A stretch of DNA of 64,000 nucleotides from Klebsormidium nitens (GCA_000708835.1 DF237254.1:41898-105897), one strand, 5' to 3'; positions 12,455-31,999 are shown, numbered from the stretch's first letter. Program-made: numbers and translations. Notes: generated from the sequence alone by a model not told the origin.

Positions 12455-15400
12455 ATGACGGCATTCCTCGAGTGCCCCGTTTGTTTTGGGCTGCTCCACA
12501 ACGCTGTGGAAACCGACTGCGGGCACTGCTTCTGCGCAGACTGCCTGAGCAAGACACGCAAGCATGACAACAGGTTTGTCCCCGTTATTTTGACCAAACT
12601 GCTTGCAAAATGCAGGTTTAATGACAACCGCTGAAATACGGGTAATGCACAGGTGATACAGCTCTCTTTTCAAGCAACCTGCCGATCTACATCGAGGGGG
12701 AAGCATGAAAAAATTGTCAGGTTGCTAGTACGTCGCAGACTCGACTAACTTAGTCATCTCAATTTTCAAGCTTCCTTTCTACCTCGAACCGGCATTGTGC
12801 TTGCAAAGATCTGTAGCGTCCAAAGTCCAACGGTAGCAAGGTTCTCTGCGTGCAGCAACATTACCCCAATGTGTTCTTTGGTAAAGTAATTGAGGCATCA
12901 AAATCAGTCGTAACATTGAAGGGAGAGTGAGCAAGGTTGTGAAAGGCAGTTAGCCAGCTCAAGCTTCGATAAGCACGTTCCCTTAGAGCTAGTGCCAGCT
13001 CATTGAAACCGACACTTCCTGTACTAACCTTGAGATAAGCACCTTCATGCACCTTCATAGATTAGGTGGTCATGCAAATGTGCTGTACCTAACTTTTTCC
13101 TCCAAAGACCACGATGGATTGCACTGTCTCTGGCCTTCTTCTTACCACGCACTTCTGAAAAAGTTACCTGATTGAGCAGAGTGCTTGTTTCTTGCAGTCT
13201 GCAAGTGATATCATTTAAAGCCAGGGCATATTACAGCGCCATCTGATAAGAATTCCTCTGCCCCCCTCTCACAACTTCAGCAGAAACGTCCCCATCACGT
13301 GTCGTCGAACTCGCCCTTCTCTTGGCTCTTTTCCCGTCCCTGAAAGATGCATTGCAAAAAATCACTTTCTCGCAGCTCCGTTGTTTCCCCTTGTTTCATG
13401 AGCGCCGTCGTTCTACGCACGATACATCCTTCAATCTGCTCCTGCGCTGACCTCAAGATGACGTCACGTCGTAGCTGACCGACCTGCCGGAAGCCGATTT
13501 GATTCATTCGTACACCCGAGCTTCCATTGTCAAAGTCACTCTGCAACTGCGGTGTTTCACGGGACGTACTTCTACGGGTCACGTTATTCGATGTCACTAC
13601 GATATTATCTTCTGTTGCGCTGACCTCACGATGACGTCACGCCGCAGCTGTCCAACCTGCCGGAAGCCGGTCCAGTTCGTACACCCCAGCTTCATCGTCC
13701 GGGACTTGGTCCTCAAGTACGGCGGGTCCGACGGGCGCGCGAAACTAGAGGCGGACGCCGCGGCGCAGCGGGAGCGGGACGCGGACGTCGACGAGCATGA
13801 GGATCCGCTCATCATTGCGATGCAGTTCAAAAAGTGGACGGGTGAGGGGAAAGCTTTCGATTGTGGTAAAAACTTGAGCTTGGTGTCGATTTTGGATCGT
13901 TACGATCTCGGATGGGGAAGGTGATCTCGGATCCAAGGCCCGCTCATTGGTGTGATGCAGTTCAAAAAGTGGACGGGTGAGGGGAAGGCGATTGTGGGAG
14001 AGTGTTACCGGCCGGTCCAAATAGCAACGCTACCGTGTGATTTGAACACGACGAGTTCAGTCTGCAAGGTTAGGCAGGGGGACGCAAAGATTGGCAGGAC
14101 CGGTTCCGCAACTGAGGTTCAGACAAACCGTGCCTAACCGAAACAAACAGACATCTTTTTGGCGTCAGAATCTGAACGGCAGCGCTGCAACTCTTGGTCG
14201 TCCCCCAGCCATTTCGTGGTTCTGCGGCCGCCTGTAATTAAGCTTGATGCATTTGACTTTGAATTGTAACGAGCTCGGACGCGCAAACCTGGGGAGCTGA
14301 TCTCGCACTCAAGATCGAAGAAGCTCGTGTACATAGCTCGCGGCGTCTAGTAGCCGAAGACTGACTTAATCGAGTCCGGGATTGTCCGTCCCAAACAGAT
14401 GACATCCGGATCAGGGGCACGACGTTTTAAAGCTCTTGGAACCGTACCTGCGTCAAGCAAGTCACTTGTAAACAAATGCAAACAATAGACTTCTTGTTAG
14501 CCCATACATAGTCGAAAGCGGACACGTGAGGTCTGCGGGGGTGAGCAGTATCTCATCCACAATGCCGGATGAGCGTTTTCCTCATGGACACGATGATTAA
14601 GGTTACTTTGTTTAAAGTACTTCTTGTGTCTGGTCGGAGTTTAAACTGCTTTCAAAGGATTACCCGCCTGGCTATGAGCAATGAGTCTTGCTTGTTCCGC
14701 CGTGTTGGTTGCTCAGCCAGGGTCTTGCCAACGCCACTTGGAAATCGGCGCTGTCCTCCTCTAATCCACAACCCACAACCCCTACTCTCTCTGAAAATAT
14801 CGAGTTCATAGATTAAGGCGCTTGGTTAAGTAGTCTCGGTCGAGTCTATTCCAGCAGTCTCGGTCGAGTCTATTCCAGAACCCACAACCCCTGAAATCTT
14901 TGAAGATGTCAAATTCATAGACAAAGGCGCTTAATTTAACCAATGTCGGTCGAGTCTTGTTGCGCAGAGTGTTGTTGTGGAGGTGGGAGCGGCGCGTTTG
15001 ATCCGGAGGACGTCTTCTCGCGGGAGTCCCTAGAAGAGTTCATGGCTGCGGACAGTTTTCACGACACCCTCGTCAGGGTCAACAAAGCGATCAGAACGTG
15101 AGCCCCGGCACTTGGCGTTATCTATTACCTGCTTTGTGCCTCTGTCTCATTGACGGAAACAAGAGTGGAAATACATCTTGTGTCGTACTTCTGCTTGCCG
15201 GAACTGGGTTGATTGCTTTGACCAGATTAAGTAAGCGCAACTAAATCCCTTGGTTTACACCCTTATAATTTCTACTCAGAAACTGAGAGGTCAATCAACC
15301 TCCTACTGAACTCTGAAATTTGTATGAACCAAAGGAAGGACTTTAGAGTCCCGTTTTCCGTGTGGTCTCTGTAGCCTGTCTGCAGCTACGACCTTGACTT

Positions 15401-18400
15401 TTAAAAAGTACCTGATTCAGTGCTTCGGTCGACGGAACGCCTTTTTCGACGGTTGCCAAAAAGCAGCCGATGCACTCTCGTATGGTTATCAAATGACGCT
15501 GAACTAACCCGAGCAGCTCCGGACGGAGTCCCTACATGCGTCTCTGGGGATCTGCAGACGTCGTTCCGTTCCGCTGTTCCGTTCAGGTGGACGCCCGGCT
15601 GCTGCTCGACCGGACTGGCGTACTGCCTCTGGCCGTGCTGCTGCTGCTGCATGCTCTTTGTCTTCTCGTGAGTCCTTGCGTCCGCTTTTGCCCTTTTGAA
15701 CTTAATGCAGATTCCACCACATTCGGGTCACGATCCGTTTATGATGACCCTAACGGCATTCATTCGCGCGAGATCTTAGGCATGGCGCCTGTGCTAGTGG
15801 CTTGCATTGAAGAACGTAGCTGCGTGCTGGCAGGCGGAATGCGGGCTCGACTTCGATCATCTCAAGCAAGCATGAGCGTCTCTTGTGAACCCCCTACGCT
15901 ACAGTTGTAGAACGTACAGAAAAAGAAAATAAAACAGATTGACATCTGTAAGCCCGACCTTTTCAGAGTTCTGTGCTTTGTCTGATTGCCTCGATAAGAG
16001 TGAAGCCCAGCGTCCGCTTTCGTCATCTGCCCTTGGATGTAAGAACGAGAGCCAACAAGAACGGTTTGTTTCTGGTCGGCCGATAAGAACAGAGAACCAT
16101 TTTGATTGTTTTTGCAAAATCCTCCAAATCGTTTCCAGAAGAAGCCGGAAGTTTAGAAAAACTTGATTCAAAACCCTTTTTTTATGTACGCGCGCGCAGC
16201 GAGTACGCGGTGTGGCAGGTCGAGGTCGCGCTCAAGGACGCAAACGAGGCGGCCGCGCGCGCGCAGGCGGGGCACGTGTGGACTTTAATGCACATGGACG
16301 GCGAGGACCGGGAGGCCGGGCTGATCGACCACCGGTTCTTCTTAGTGCTAACCATCGACCCGGTTAAGGCGCGCAAGTACATGAAAACCCTGGTCAAGCC
16401 CCCGGGGGATTCCCCGGGACAGGGTGGACAGGCGCCGGGAAGCGCCGAGGAGATCGAGGCCGCGAGTGAGTGGTGCTCCGCTTTCTTTCAAAAGATGCCG
16501 TTGGGGATGGAAGGTAATTCTGGAGTTCCTCGGGGATTGGTTCCTGCGGGGTGTTCGCTAGCCGAAATCAGGGCAAAGAGTTGGTAGTGACGCGCTTCGA
16601 AGAGACAATGCCTGCACTGGAAGCTTGAGTCTTAGCACCAGAGTAAGTGAAATCCCTCGATGCTTTGTCTAAGGGGCTCTTCGAGACGGAAGGGGTTTAT
16701 GAAAGAACCGTTCATCCTTGAACATCTAAGCACGAGCTATTATTCGGAACAACGTTGGGTAAAGCAACCCGACAGTGTCAAAAGTCGCGGGCAGACTGGC
16801 CGATTGGCCTTACAGCAAGTGCAGTTAGGGGCGAGTGGAGCCTGACTGTGTAAGTGATTCCTTGAAACTATAATCAAACCATTTGGCATGGATTCTGTTT
16901 GTGCCACTCTTCTTCTGGCGCCGCTAAACAGTAGAACCATCCAAAATCAAGCCGTAGCATCTAACCAATTTGATCAGACTCCCAACCCTGAAGTGAATCT
17001 CATCAAACCCCGCCCAAACCTAACCCCTAAACCCCGCAAACGCAGGGCGCCTCGCGGCCGAAAAAGACGCGGCGATCCGAGGGCGAGATCGAACGAGATT
17101 CTGAAACTCTTCTTTCTGCTCAAATCGCCCAGATAGAAACTCACTCAACTCTGTCTCCCAGGCCTCACAATCCATGGCGTTGATAAGCCCTTCGCGCAGC
17201 TCCCACCTCTAAACCCAGTTTTATCCACCCCGCCCTAACCTAACCCTTAAACCCCGCAAAACGCAGGGCGCCTCGCGGCCGAGAAAGACGCGGAGATCCA
17301 ACGGCTGAAGCGCGAGAACGAGCTGATCAACGGCAAACTTCTGGAGCGCGGTTTGAAGATCGTCCGAACGGTGTCCGGACGGGTGGTCTCGCCGGTCTTT
17401 CGGACGGCGACCCGTCCGAGCACGCCCGCGCGCGCGCGGTCGCCCTTCAGCGCGCAGTCGTCGCCGTTCAGCGGCAGGGACAGCTTGGGAGGTAATAATT
17501 TGGGGTTAAGAGATTGATCTAAAGGGTTATGTTTGATTTTGAAGATCTGGAAGAAGGCGCTTTGGAATGTTCAAAGCTTTGCATTGCCGAGAAAGGCGAT
17601 CGCTTCGCCATGTGACATCTTCATGTCAGACGCTGCCCGTCCGTTTCAACTAAGATCATGGATGCACCCAAGTTGGTGGTATGTACGGTACTTGATGTTT
17701 TCCGGAAGCCCACGACAATTTTTCGACTTTCGAGTGTACCCAAACATTAAAACCCCATACCCAAACTCAAACCGCAAACCCCAAACTGCAAACCCCAAAC
17801 CCCAAACCCAACCCAAACCCCAAACCCAGACCCCAACTTCCAACTTCCAAACCCAAACTTTCCCCTTCACAGCGTCTCCTCTCGGTGACTCCCCGGGCAG
17901 CCCCCGACTGCCAGACGTCGACGAGACGGCGGTCCTGGAGGATGACGTAGCAGCACAGACAACCGTTGGATCACTCGCGTCACACAGTCTCGACGCCGCC
18001 CCGGACGCTTCCGGCGACACTTCAGATTCCGCTTCCGGTTCCGCTAGGCATCCGATCTTCTCGTCGGGTATGGACCTGCCCCAAATCAGCCTGCCCAGGG
18101 TGCGCGTGCTGCGCGCGGGCTCGCGGAGGATGACGGCATCCGGAGCAATGACGTCACCACGCGCGGTGAGTCGACGGCTCATACGCTATCATTATCTTTC
18201 TGTGACGTACGATGCTTTTCATAGGTGTATTGGGTAGAAAATTCCGTCCTTTCCCTCTGTTTTTCTTCATCTCTGCTGCCATGCTGCTTCTGTCGTGTGC
18301 TCGGCTCCTGTCGGCTGGTTAGCGCGGTTTCCTCTTAACAAATGAAGGTGAACAACGGAATCGTCCCAACCCGTCCGTGTACATATCAATAAACCAGCTT

Positions 18401-19101
18401 CTGTCGGGAGCAAATGACGTCACTCAGCAGATAACCGCCTCGATCTTACGTTCAGAAGCCGGCTCTGTTCGCCTCGGGCCATCTGTTGAGAGCGAAAACA
18501 GAGTTAGCTCCTTGCTATCATTTCATAAATGCGAGAAGCGCGTCTGGAAAGTTTGAAGCTTCCTCCTTTGAAAGCACGAAACGGAGTGGCATGCGGTAAC
18601 TTCTGATGTGAACAGAGTACTTTATCAGATTGCAAGAAGGGTCCGAGCCTGCCACGTGTCAGGACACGCCCGTCAGAGAGTGGCAGTGGCTTTCTCCCAG
18701 CATGAGAAGACTACGAGTTTTGTAAGATTATGGCGCCAAGCAATCGACCAATCCCTTTTGTATGCTAAGTCTTGACCAGGAAGTGACCGGTTGCTGTCTT
18801 GGTGATACGAAGACGTGCTGCGTGCTCCACTGACAAACAATTCGAGATTTAAGGAAAAAATGGAAACGCGTGACTTGAAGAATGATATACTGGACTGCAG
18901 GAGCTGTCTCCGACCGCACAGACGGCCGACGCGGCAAGGCGGCGCGACCGCGTCATGCAGGAGCCGGCCGCGCAGCAGATGCCGCCGCGCGCGGAGCCGG
19001 CCGCGCCTAACAACGCCACGCACGCCATAACAGCAGCGGGGCAAGCTAGTGTCAACGGAGAGAGCAATGGGGCCCCGGGATACAATGGCAATGCTCCATA
19101 G
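12455..19101 (+). CDS. RING-finger (C3HC4) protein, probable E3 ubiquitin ligase
   Basis: Exons: 12455-12573, 13648-13841, 14968-15097, 16200-16513, 17267-17491, 17873-18165, 18901-19101. They total 1476 nt (491 aa) and all phases agree. An N-terminal C3HC4 RING is split by intron 1: C7, C10, C22, H24, C27, C30, then C41 and C44 (SCPTCRKP) from exon 2. After it come an acidic/Arg-rich helical stretch, a Cys/Gly run (about 106-113), a central globular part with EYAVWQVEVALKDA, a short coiled coil (about 260-285, AEKDAEIQRLKRENELI) and a low-complexity Ser/Pro/Ala-rich tail. RING domains recruit E2 enzymes, so ubiquitin ligase activity is the family expectation; the substrate is unknown. No domain after the RING is recognised. 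Introns 1, 2, 3 and 5 hold duplicated exon edges. Confidence 0.75.
13444..13540 (+). repeat. Decayed copy of RING gene exon 2 acceptor edge
   Basis: Direct repeat of 13617-13713 with a 173-bp period, including a TGACGTCA just before the acceptor. In the copy the first Cys codon after the acceptor is TGA instead of TGT, so use of this pseudo-exon would truncate the protein at once. Confidence 0.85.
13930..13990 (+). repeat. Copy of RING gene exon 2 donor edge
   Basis: Direct repeat of about 13795-13855 with a 135-bp period. It covers the last ~35 coding bases of exon 2, the GTGAGG donor and the start of intron 2. Identity is near complete around the donor, so this copy is young or conserved. 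Confidence 0.85.
14762..14967 (+). repeat. Tandem repeats ahead of RING gene exon 3
   Basis: A 24-bp unit containing GGTCGAGTCTATTCCAG occurs twice (14832-14855, 14856-14878). A third, diverged copy at about 14945-14967 provides the working acceptor of exon 3. A ~58-bp segment (14762-14819) is also repeated at 14876-14935. Both patterns lie in intron 2, next to the splice site. Confidence 0.7.
16975..17105 (+). repeat. Decayed copy of RING gene exon 5 acceptor edge
   Basis: Direct repeat of about 17197-17330 with a 222-bp period. It includes an A/C-rich telomere-like tract, the acceptor and the first ~12 codons of exon 5. After that the copy loses the reading frame and reaches a stop. Confidence 0.8.
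17742..17866 (+). repeat. Telomere-like A/C-rich tract
   Basis: A long run of AACCCC/AAACCC-type units ends a few bases before the exon 6 acceptor of the RING gene. It resembles degenerate plant-type telomere repeat (CCCTAAA) but lacks regular phasing. Confidence 0.6.
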
Positions 19102-20260
19102 ACCGTGACACCGTGGCGGCCGTTTTGATATTTGACTGTCAAGCCATCAGACTGCAGGCTGTGTTGTCGTGCGTTCATGCGTTCCTTCTTCATAGACGGG
19201 CCTCGCGGGTGTAGAATCCAGTACTCTCTGCTCGTGTCAAAATGCTCAACGTCTACGTACAGCTAGGTCCCCATGCGACGGGCACTGTGCAACTCTTCGA
19301 AGTATTGTTGTCAAGCCCGGCGCGTTTGGCAAGCGCGCCCGCGCCAACTTTGCTGATATAGGCGGTGCATCGATCCAAGTGTCCAGCAACATATGCAAGT
19401 TTGTACGCTCATGGTGTCACGCCTGATCGACTCTCATGTAAGCCTCGTCGAGCCAAAATAATGATACTATTGATGAATGATCTTATGAACTCCATGCATG
19501 ATCTACTCGCATCATGTTTAATTTTGACGCTTTTGCCGCGACACACATGTCCCGCTATGGGTACCGAGCCTAATCAAATACCGGCCGAGCTTGTATCGCA
19601 TGACAGCACACAAGCCAGGACTCAACCATGTGTCGCATGCATGCATGGTGAGGCTGCACTTACCCAAAATTTAGCAACTGGCCGTTCGATCCGGATGATC
19701 GCGACAACGGTTGCAAGAGACAGACACCATTTCCTAGGCTCAATATTTGCCGCGGTCCCGGGCTGGTCACAGGTGACAACCGGTCGAGCTAGGCTGCATC
19801 ATGCACGTGAAACCAGAAAAACCATGTCACGATGCCTGTGGCCATGCATGCCGAGCTCACAAGGCACAACTTATGCTGTGGATTGGGTATACATGCACAA
19901 GCATTGCACCTTCCAAAGCAGATGTATTTCAAGAAGTATCCTGTATAAAAGCTTTAATCAGCGTCGGATGTGAATGCATGTGCCAACCTTTAGGTTGACA
20001 ACTATTACGTGGTATTAGGGGGTGCTCCAACTCTGACCGACTGGCCTCCAGTGACATCCACTGCTTTTTGACTACGCGGCAGCCTGTACAAACGATGCCA
20101 CTTGGATACCTAACAAATGCTTTAATATGAAGTCACCAGTAGCTTCGAATTGTGGGCGCAGACATAGCAGATTACTAGAACATTTAGACCGACTTGTTGA
20201 CGCCACATACACACAACGGGCATCAAAGAATGCAACTCGCACAATTGCGAACGGGGTCGC
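19102..20260. other. Convergent intergenic region, RING protein / enolase
   Basis: About 1.2 kb tail-to-tail. It should contain both 3' UTRs. A 202-codon + frame (19365-19973) has no splice context and no recognisable protein character, so I do not call it a gene. Confidence 0.4.
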
Positions 20261-26950
<6,690 letters not shown>

Positions 26951-29210
26951 CTGGCGGCTGGACAGGGCTCCGAGAGTATGCTAGACGGTGCCTGTACAGA
27001 AAACGCAAAATGTGTACCAGAGAAAGTCCCACTCTGACTTCTCCCGCGGAATCAATCTTTTTCCTTTGGAAACTGAGGAATGCGAGGTTCGGGCTGTCGA
27101 AACTGGTGCATGTGTGACACCCTAGCTGAACGGCAAAGCTCCAGGAAAACCCTGCAGACGAAACAGAATAAGGCCCTGACCGTTTAGTTTCGGGGTGAGA
27201 GCTGCAAACCTGCCAGGTGCCACTTGCAGTGACAATAGTAGGTATGTGGGAGTGGTTTTTGCCCTAGTGGAAGTTGCTGATAAGGATTGCATAACTACTT
27301 CCAAAGCTTCGTGAAGCAAGATCTCTGAGGGGGAAGAACAGACAAGAGGCTCGCGATGATTCCATCTGTCAGCATAAGGAATGACGTGGATCAAATGCAG
27401 TGGCCAGGCAAAAGTCCAACGTGATGGCTACAGGTTCAAGGCCAAGCGGAATTAGCCATGAAGCCAATTGAACGGCATCATGAGTGCATGATACTCGATG
27501 AACATTTTACTCACGAGCTATCTTGGATTTAGAGAAGGTTCTTCAAGTGAAAGCGGCGCAATTGCGTCGACAAGTGTACAGACTACGAAACACTTTCATG
27601 TATGAAGGACGGTGGAGGACCCCGTTGAGATTTCACCGGGTATGATCCTGGATTTTTGTAGAATTTTGACACAGAAAAGGCTGCGACCGCAAAGAGGTGC
27701 GCAAGAGCAGGGGCTTGATGGATTGCCGAGGCAAAAGTTGGTGATGTGAGCTTGTCTAAGTAGGACCCAGCATACGGAGGAAAGCAGTTGCGAGTGCCTG
27801 TTAGGCACTGCTGGTGACAGCCACATATGTTGGAAACCAACAATGTCCTGACCAGCGAAGCAGCATTCTGGGCAAGAACTTGAAGTCTTGTTCTCCTTGG
27901 GCATAAGATTTTGAGGCATTATGATCAAGGTTCGCATCCAGAAATATGCGAATACAAGAGTTGAGCCGACTGCAGTTCATGCATCACCAAGGAAGATCAG
28001 GAAAATGGAAGCACATTATTGAACACATTGACTCCGCCCTCTGATGCAGCAGGTGGTATGGACAACACTTTCCTGATCAGATCAGAAGATAGAATGCAGG
28101 ATCATTCCAATCAGATCTATCTGTGAAAGGTCCACATTTGAGAGATCTTCAAGCCACCCTCACAAAAGTAGAAGCGCCCGGGTATACGCGATGGACACGA
28201 AGCTGCTTAATCTGACCACCTCAGCAAGTACTCAACAGCATGACGAATCGTGGATTCTGGTTCGAACAGCCGCAAATTGTAAGGCATTGCTTTCAGGAGA
28301 CAATGCTGGGACCGATGTCGCAACATTAGCAAGTTGATCCAGTCAAACGATACACACTTACCTTGTGCGAAGGAGATCGAGCCTGGTAGCAGCAGAAAGC
28401 CAATGCAAATTGCAATGCGGTTGCGACCGTCTTTCCTGTTCGCAATTTTCCTTTCAACGGTGTTCATTCCCACGTGAAATCTTGTGAGCTACTGAGTAGA
28501 CAGATCTAAGCAAGACACAACTAGAACAGGGACAGCACAAGGACAAATATTACAGTAAACTTATAAGACTCGTCAAAACCTTTATCGCGCAACGTAGAAC
28601 ACCACCGCTACTAGTTCAAGCAAACCGCAAATATCGGAAAAAGCGTTCGTTGAGCTGTTTTCCACTTTTACACGTGGCGCAATGAGGTCTGCCACCACTT
28701 TGTGCTGAATCATCGCTTTTTGAAAAGTTCAGGGGGCCTTGACCACAGTCAATGATTGATGTTTCAGATGAATCACCACACCGCGTCAGCATGATGAAAG
28801 CGGTGGAGATGAACGGCCCTTTGCTTATCCACCTGTCACCTTCGGCCTTATCCGTACTCGTGGTGTGTGTTTGTTGGCGGGCTGCAACTCGACAACGGCT
28901 GCCAGGTGTGTTCAAATGCATTAAATGTCAATCATGCTGGCGGCTGCGGCTCCGTGACAGCACGCACGTCGCACACACGCCGTGCCGGAAAGCATGGGCG
29001 GCCGCAGCTCTCCAGTCGATATCCAGATTAAACCTCGGAACAGATCCATCATATCGGATCTGTTTGCCCGTCTCAATTCATTCAGCAAGTCCACCTCGGA
29101 ACTGCTTTCGAGAGCAACTGCTCATTGCACCTACCAGTCACTTCCAAAAGATATCTTCCTAGAATTGGCGCTCCTTCTTCCACCTCTTTGTTAGCAATTC
29201 CTATCCCTCA
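26951..29210. promoter_or_regulatory. Divergent intergenic region, enolase / PMEI-like gene
   Basis: The longest divergent spacer in the window (2.26 kb). It holds both promoters and possibly one small minus-strand gene (27596-28467, listed separately). Outside that I see no supported exon and no clear core promoter motif. Confidence 0.4.
27596..28467 (-). CDS. Possible small secreted/membrane protein (weak candidate)
   Basis: Candidate two-exon gene: 28362-28467 and 27596-27969, 480 nt (159 aa). Exon 1 encodes a basic N-terminus, then a hydrophobic stretch (IAICIGFLLLPGSISFAQ) like a signal anchor, and ends in a consensus AAG|GTAAGT donor. The phase-compatible acceptor is CTGCAG at 27970-27975. 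Exon 2 is Cys-rich. I recognise no family. An overlapping frame in exon 2 is also Cys-rich and open, which weakens the call. It lies inside the enolase/PMEI-like spacer and may be chance. Confidence 0.2.
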
Positions 29211-31615
29211 ATGGCGTCTCCTCCAATGAAGTCGCTTGGGCTCGTCCTTTTGGCCTTGTTTCTGCTCTCACAGGCAGCTCCAGCTTATGGGGCTCGCAGT
29301 CTGGCCCGTGGTGCAGTGGACAACCTCGTGTCAAACTTGCCTTCATGGATGATGCCAAGGTCCCTGTGCATCCCCACAGTGTCTTCCTGGGTGGAGAAGC
29401 ATGAGGGAAGGCATCGTTGTGTGTATGAGAACGAGCAGGGCGATAAGGCAGTGAGTTTCTGATCCAAGCCATCTATGTTTGATGCAGCCTTTCCTTCATG
29501 TTATTGTTGTTGCAAAAGGGTCCAGCTGAGACTTCCGTGCATGGGAGAGCTGTGCTCAACCTCTCCTCTGTCTGAGGTCATCAGAAAGGGTGACGATCTG
29601 TAAGCAAGGGGTTGATGAGCTAGTTTGGATTACTTGCTCTAGCATCAGAGTTGTAAGCAGATGTTGATAGCATATTTACCAGAAGTGGGTGCATGCAGAC
29701 CATCAGGGGTCCTTATGAATAGATCATGGGGGGTATAACCAGCCAGGCTCGTACAGGAGTTGACTGGCTATCAATTGTTGGGTGGTGGTCACAAAGGCAA
29801 TTACTGCTCTTTCTTACAGATGTGACAGAACTGTAAGTCTGAAACCTCTGGGCTTTCTTGTCGCAGCTTATCTACTATGTTCTGGAGCAATTTTGAGTGA
29901 GCCCTAAGGTCAGAATTGAGTGATCTGCTCCAGCAATTCAGACTGTCTCATATTAGATACTCAAACCCCTGCAAGGCTGGCCAACCTTCAAATTGCATGG
30001 TCTATGAGGTGGAATTCAACATGATGTATATCCTTAGCGCAGTGGGTTTTCTCTGCTGCAGATTGGTGTGAACTACAACCTTGAAGACGACCGCTCAGCA
30101 AGAAAGAGCGAGTTGAAGACGGTTCTGGCGGACTATGAGAAGGTTCTCAAGGGCGAGCAGTGCCTTAACGATGTACAGATTAGCGCCCTCCTACTTGCTG
30201 ACACAAAGCGCAAGTAAGATTGTGGTTCCAACTTGATACGTGTATGCTTCTCTTTGTGGCTGTGCCTGGAGTCTGCTTGTTGGTCTTAGGCACTGGTAAC
30301 GATTGACAAAGGTTGTTGTTGTTGACCATGGCGCCTGTCAGGATTTGGCCCCTTTTAAGGGTCCCCAAAGCCATGTAGCAACCAGTGGTGTAGTTGCAAG
30401 GTGGATTGTCAGTCTTCGGTTAGCCAAGGTTGGTGCAAGACCCAAGACTGGGTTCCTCCTTGTTTGTTGTAGGATTAAGGATTACGTTATGCAGGATTAA
30501 GGACTACGTTATGCAGGATTGGGTGAGCCGTTGTTTGTGTGGGACTGACAATCACTGCTTCTCTCATGATTGGGTTACCTGTAGTCTCCGGAGGATGGAT
30601 AAATCTGGCCATGCAAAGTCTGGGTCCATTTGTGAGTAATCCTGCTTGTGATGGTGATTGAGTTACTTATTGAAGACTGTCTTTACAGGCTGGACGAGGT
30701 TGCTGAGACAGTCCATAAGCTGGACGATCTCTGCTGCGACATTCAAGCAGTTCTGGCTGACCTAGACTGGTCTATGGGCCAGAAGGGGCTTGATGACTCT
30801 GACGTAAGGCTTCCTCGCATGTTTCTTGAGTTTGAAGTACATCTGCTTGGGTTAATTTTGGTTTAGCTCCAAGTCTTGAACACGCAGAGCCTTCTTGTTG
30901 GTTGTAGCAGATTATGGCTCCTAGACTGGGTTATACTCAGATTGGTGGTTTGGTATTTGGCATTGTGTTGGCATTGAGCAGTCAGAGCATACTGCAACCT
31001 GCCTTTTATCCTAGAGGTTCTAACCATAAGTGGCATTTCGACCTGTATTTTCCAAACTGTAAAATCCTAAAGTGTTCATCACAAGTTGCGTCCTGTAAGA
31101 TTTTGGCAGGCAAAATCTTTTTGCTCTGAGCAGACACGCTGATTTAGTGGTGCAATCTATGCTTATGTGTGGCGTTAATGCAGGTAACAATTCCAATTCA
31201 GATTCAAGGATCGAACTCATTTAGACAGGTCGACTCAATGGGTACAGGCAGTCCTGTGGGGAGTGGTTGCTGACAACGTGGGTTGTCTCAAGTTATAGCA
31301 CTCTCTTTCGGCAGAGTTGACAAGCTCATCAGTTCTATGGGTACTTAGAGAGATTGCTTCTATCAACTTGTTTTCCAATTGCCCGACTTTCTCTTACTGA
31401 ATTAGTCAGCTGAGTTGCTTATTGTCTTTTTGCAGTCTTTCTTGAAGGAAACTGAGAACGGTAACTGGGAAGATGCCGCAACAGCACTTCGTGCTACTAT
31501 CTGGTGCGTTAGCCACAAGAAGCGCTGCGATGCTGATGTGGCCAAGATTGAGAAGGGCTGCAGCAAGGGGTTGAACCTGCCCGACTTTGTGCATACGACC
31601 TACTCTCAACAGTAG
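29211..31615 (+). CDS. Secreted Cys-rich helical protein, possible invertase/pectin methylesterase inhibitor-like
   Basis: Exons: 29211-29450, 30062-30213, 30689-30803, 31436-31615. They total 687 nt (228 aa) with all phases consistent. A signal peptide is clear (hydrophobic core LGLVLLALFLLS; cleavage likely after AYGA, about residue 27). The mature part is predicted helical with eight Cys (C53, C70, C114, C146, C147, C193, C200, C211). Spacing of the late helices (ADYEKVLKGEQC; ATALRATIWCVSHKKRC) resembles the four-helix PMEI/invertase-inhibitor fold, whose members act in the apoplast or vacuole. The match is by pattern only; other secreted helical families are possible. Exons are noticeably less GC-rich than CFAP47 or GH81. 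Intron 2 has a 22-bp tandem repeat (about 30472-30515). Confidence 0.6.
30472..30515 (+). repeat. 22-bp tandem repeat in an intron
   Basis: AGGATTAAGGATTACGTTATGC occurs twice back to back with one mismatch, then AGGATT begins a third unit. It lies in intron 2 of the PMEI-like gene. Confidence 0.8.
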
Positions 31616-31999
31616 GCTGGTCCGGCCTGACCGATATAAGGGGATGGCATAAGCGGGGGCTTATGTATTTCAAGGTGGGCCATCCCAGTTGTACAGTTTT
31701 GTCCTGAATAGAGTTGCGGCATTAGGAGATTTTGTAAAATTGCATATGGGATAATATGTTGAGTTTCACTCGCGATCCGTGTTTAGCAGCAATCGCAGCC
31801 CGCAGCGCGCGCCATCGAGTTGTATCATACAGGTAGTTTTTGTACCAACGGCGATGTTTGTTACTTTCGAGTGTATCAAAGTAGCCGATTGTAGCGTGTA
31901 AAGCTTCGCTAGCGCGCAGGAGAAGAGCATACCACTTTGTAGTAGGGCGTGGACTTCCAAGAACAATAGGTGGAACAACAAACATTTTTCATAATAGAC

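Noticed and set aside
17742-17866. True interstitial telomere
   Set aside because: The repeat units are irregular and the tract serves as intron sequence before an acceptor; no long perfect CCCTAAA array is present.
19365-19973. 202-codon plus frame between the RING gene and enolase
   Set aside because: It lies in a convergent 3' region, is rich in low-complexity ATGCATG-type sequence and has no domain character.
31722-31985. 87-codon minus frame near the inverted repeat
   Set aside because: It has a somewhat protein-like composition but no homology I can recognise and no supporting exons.
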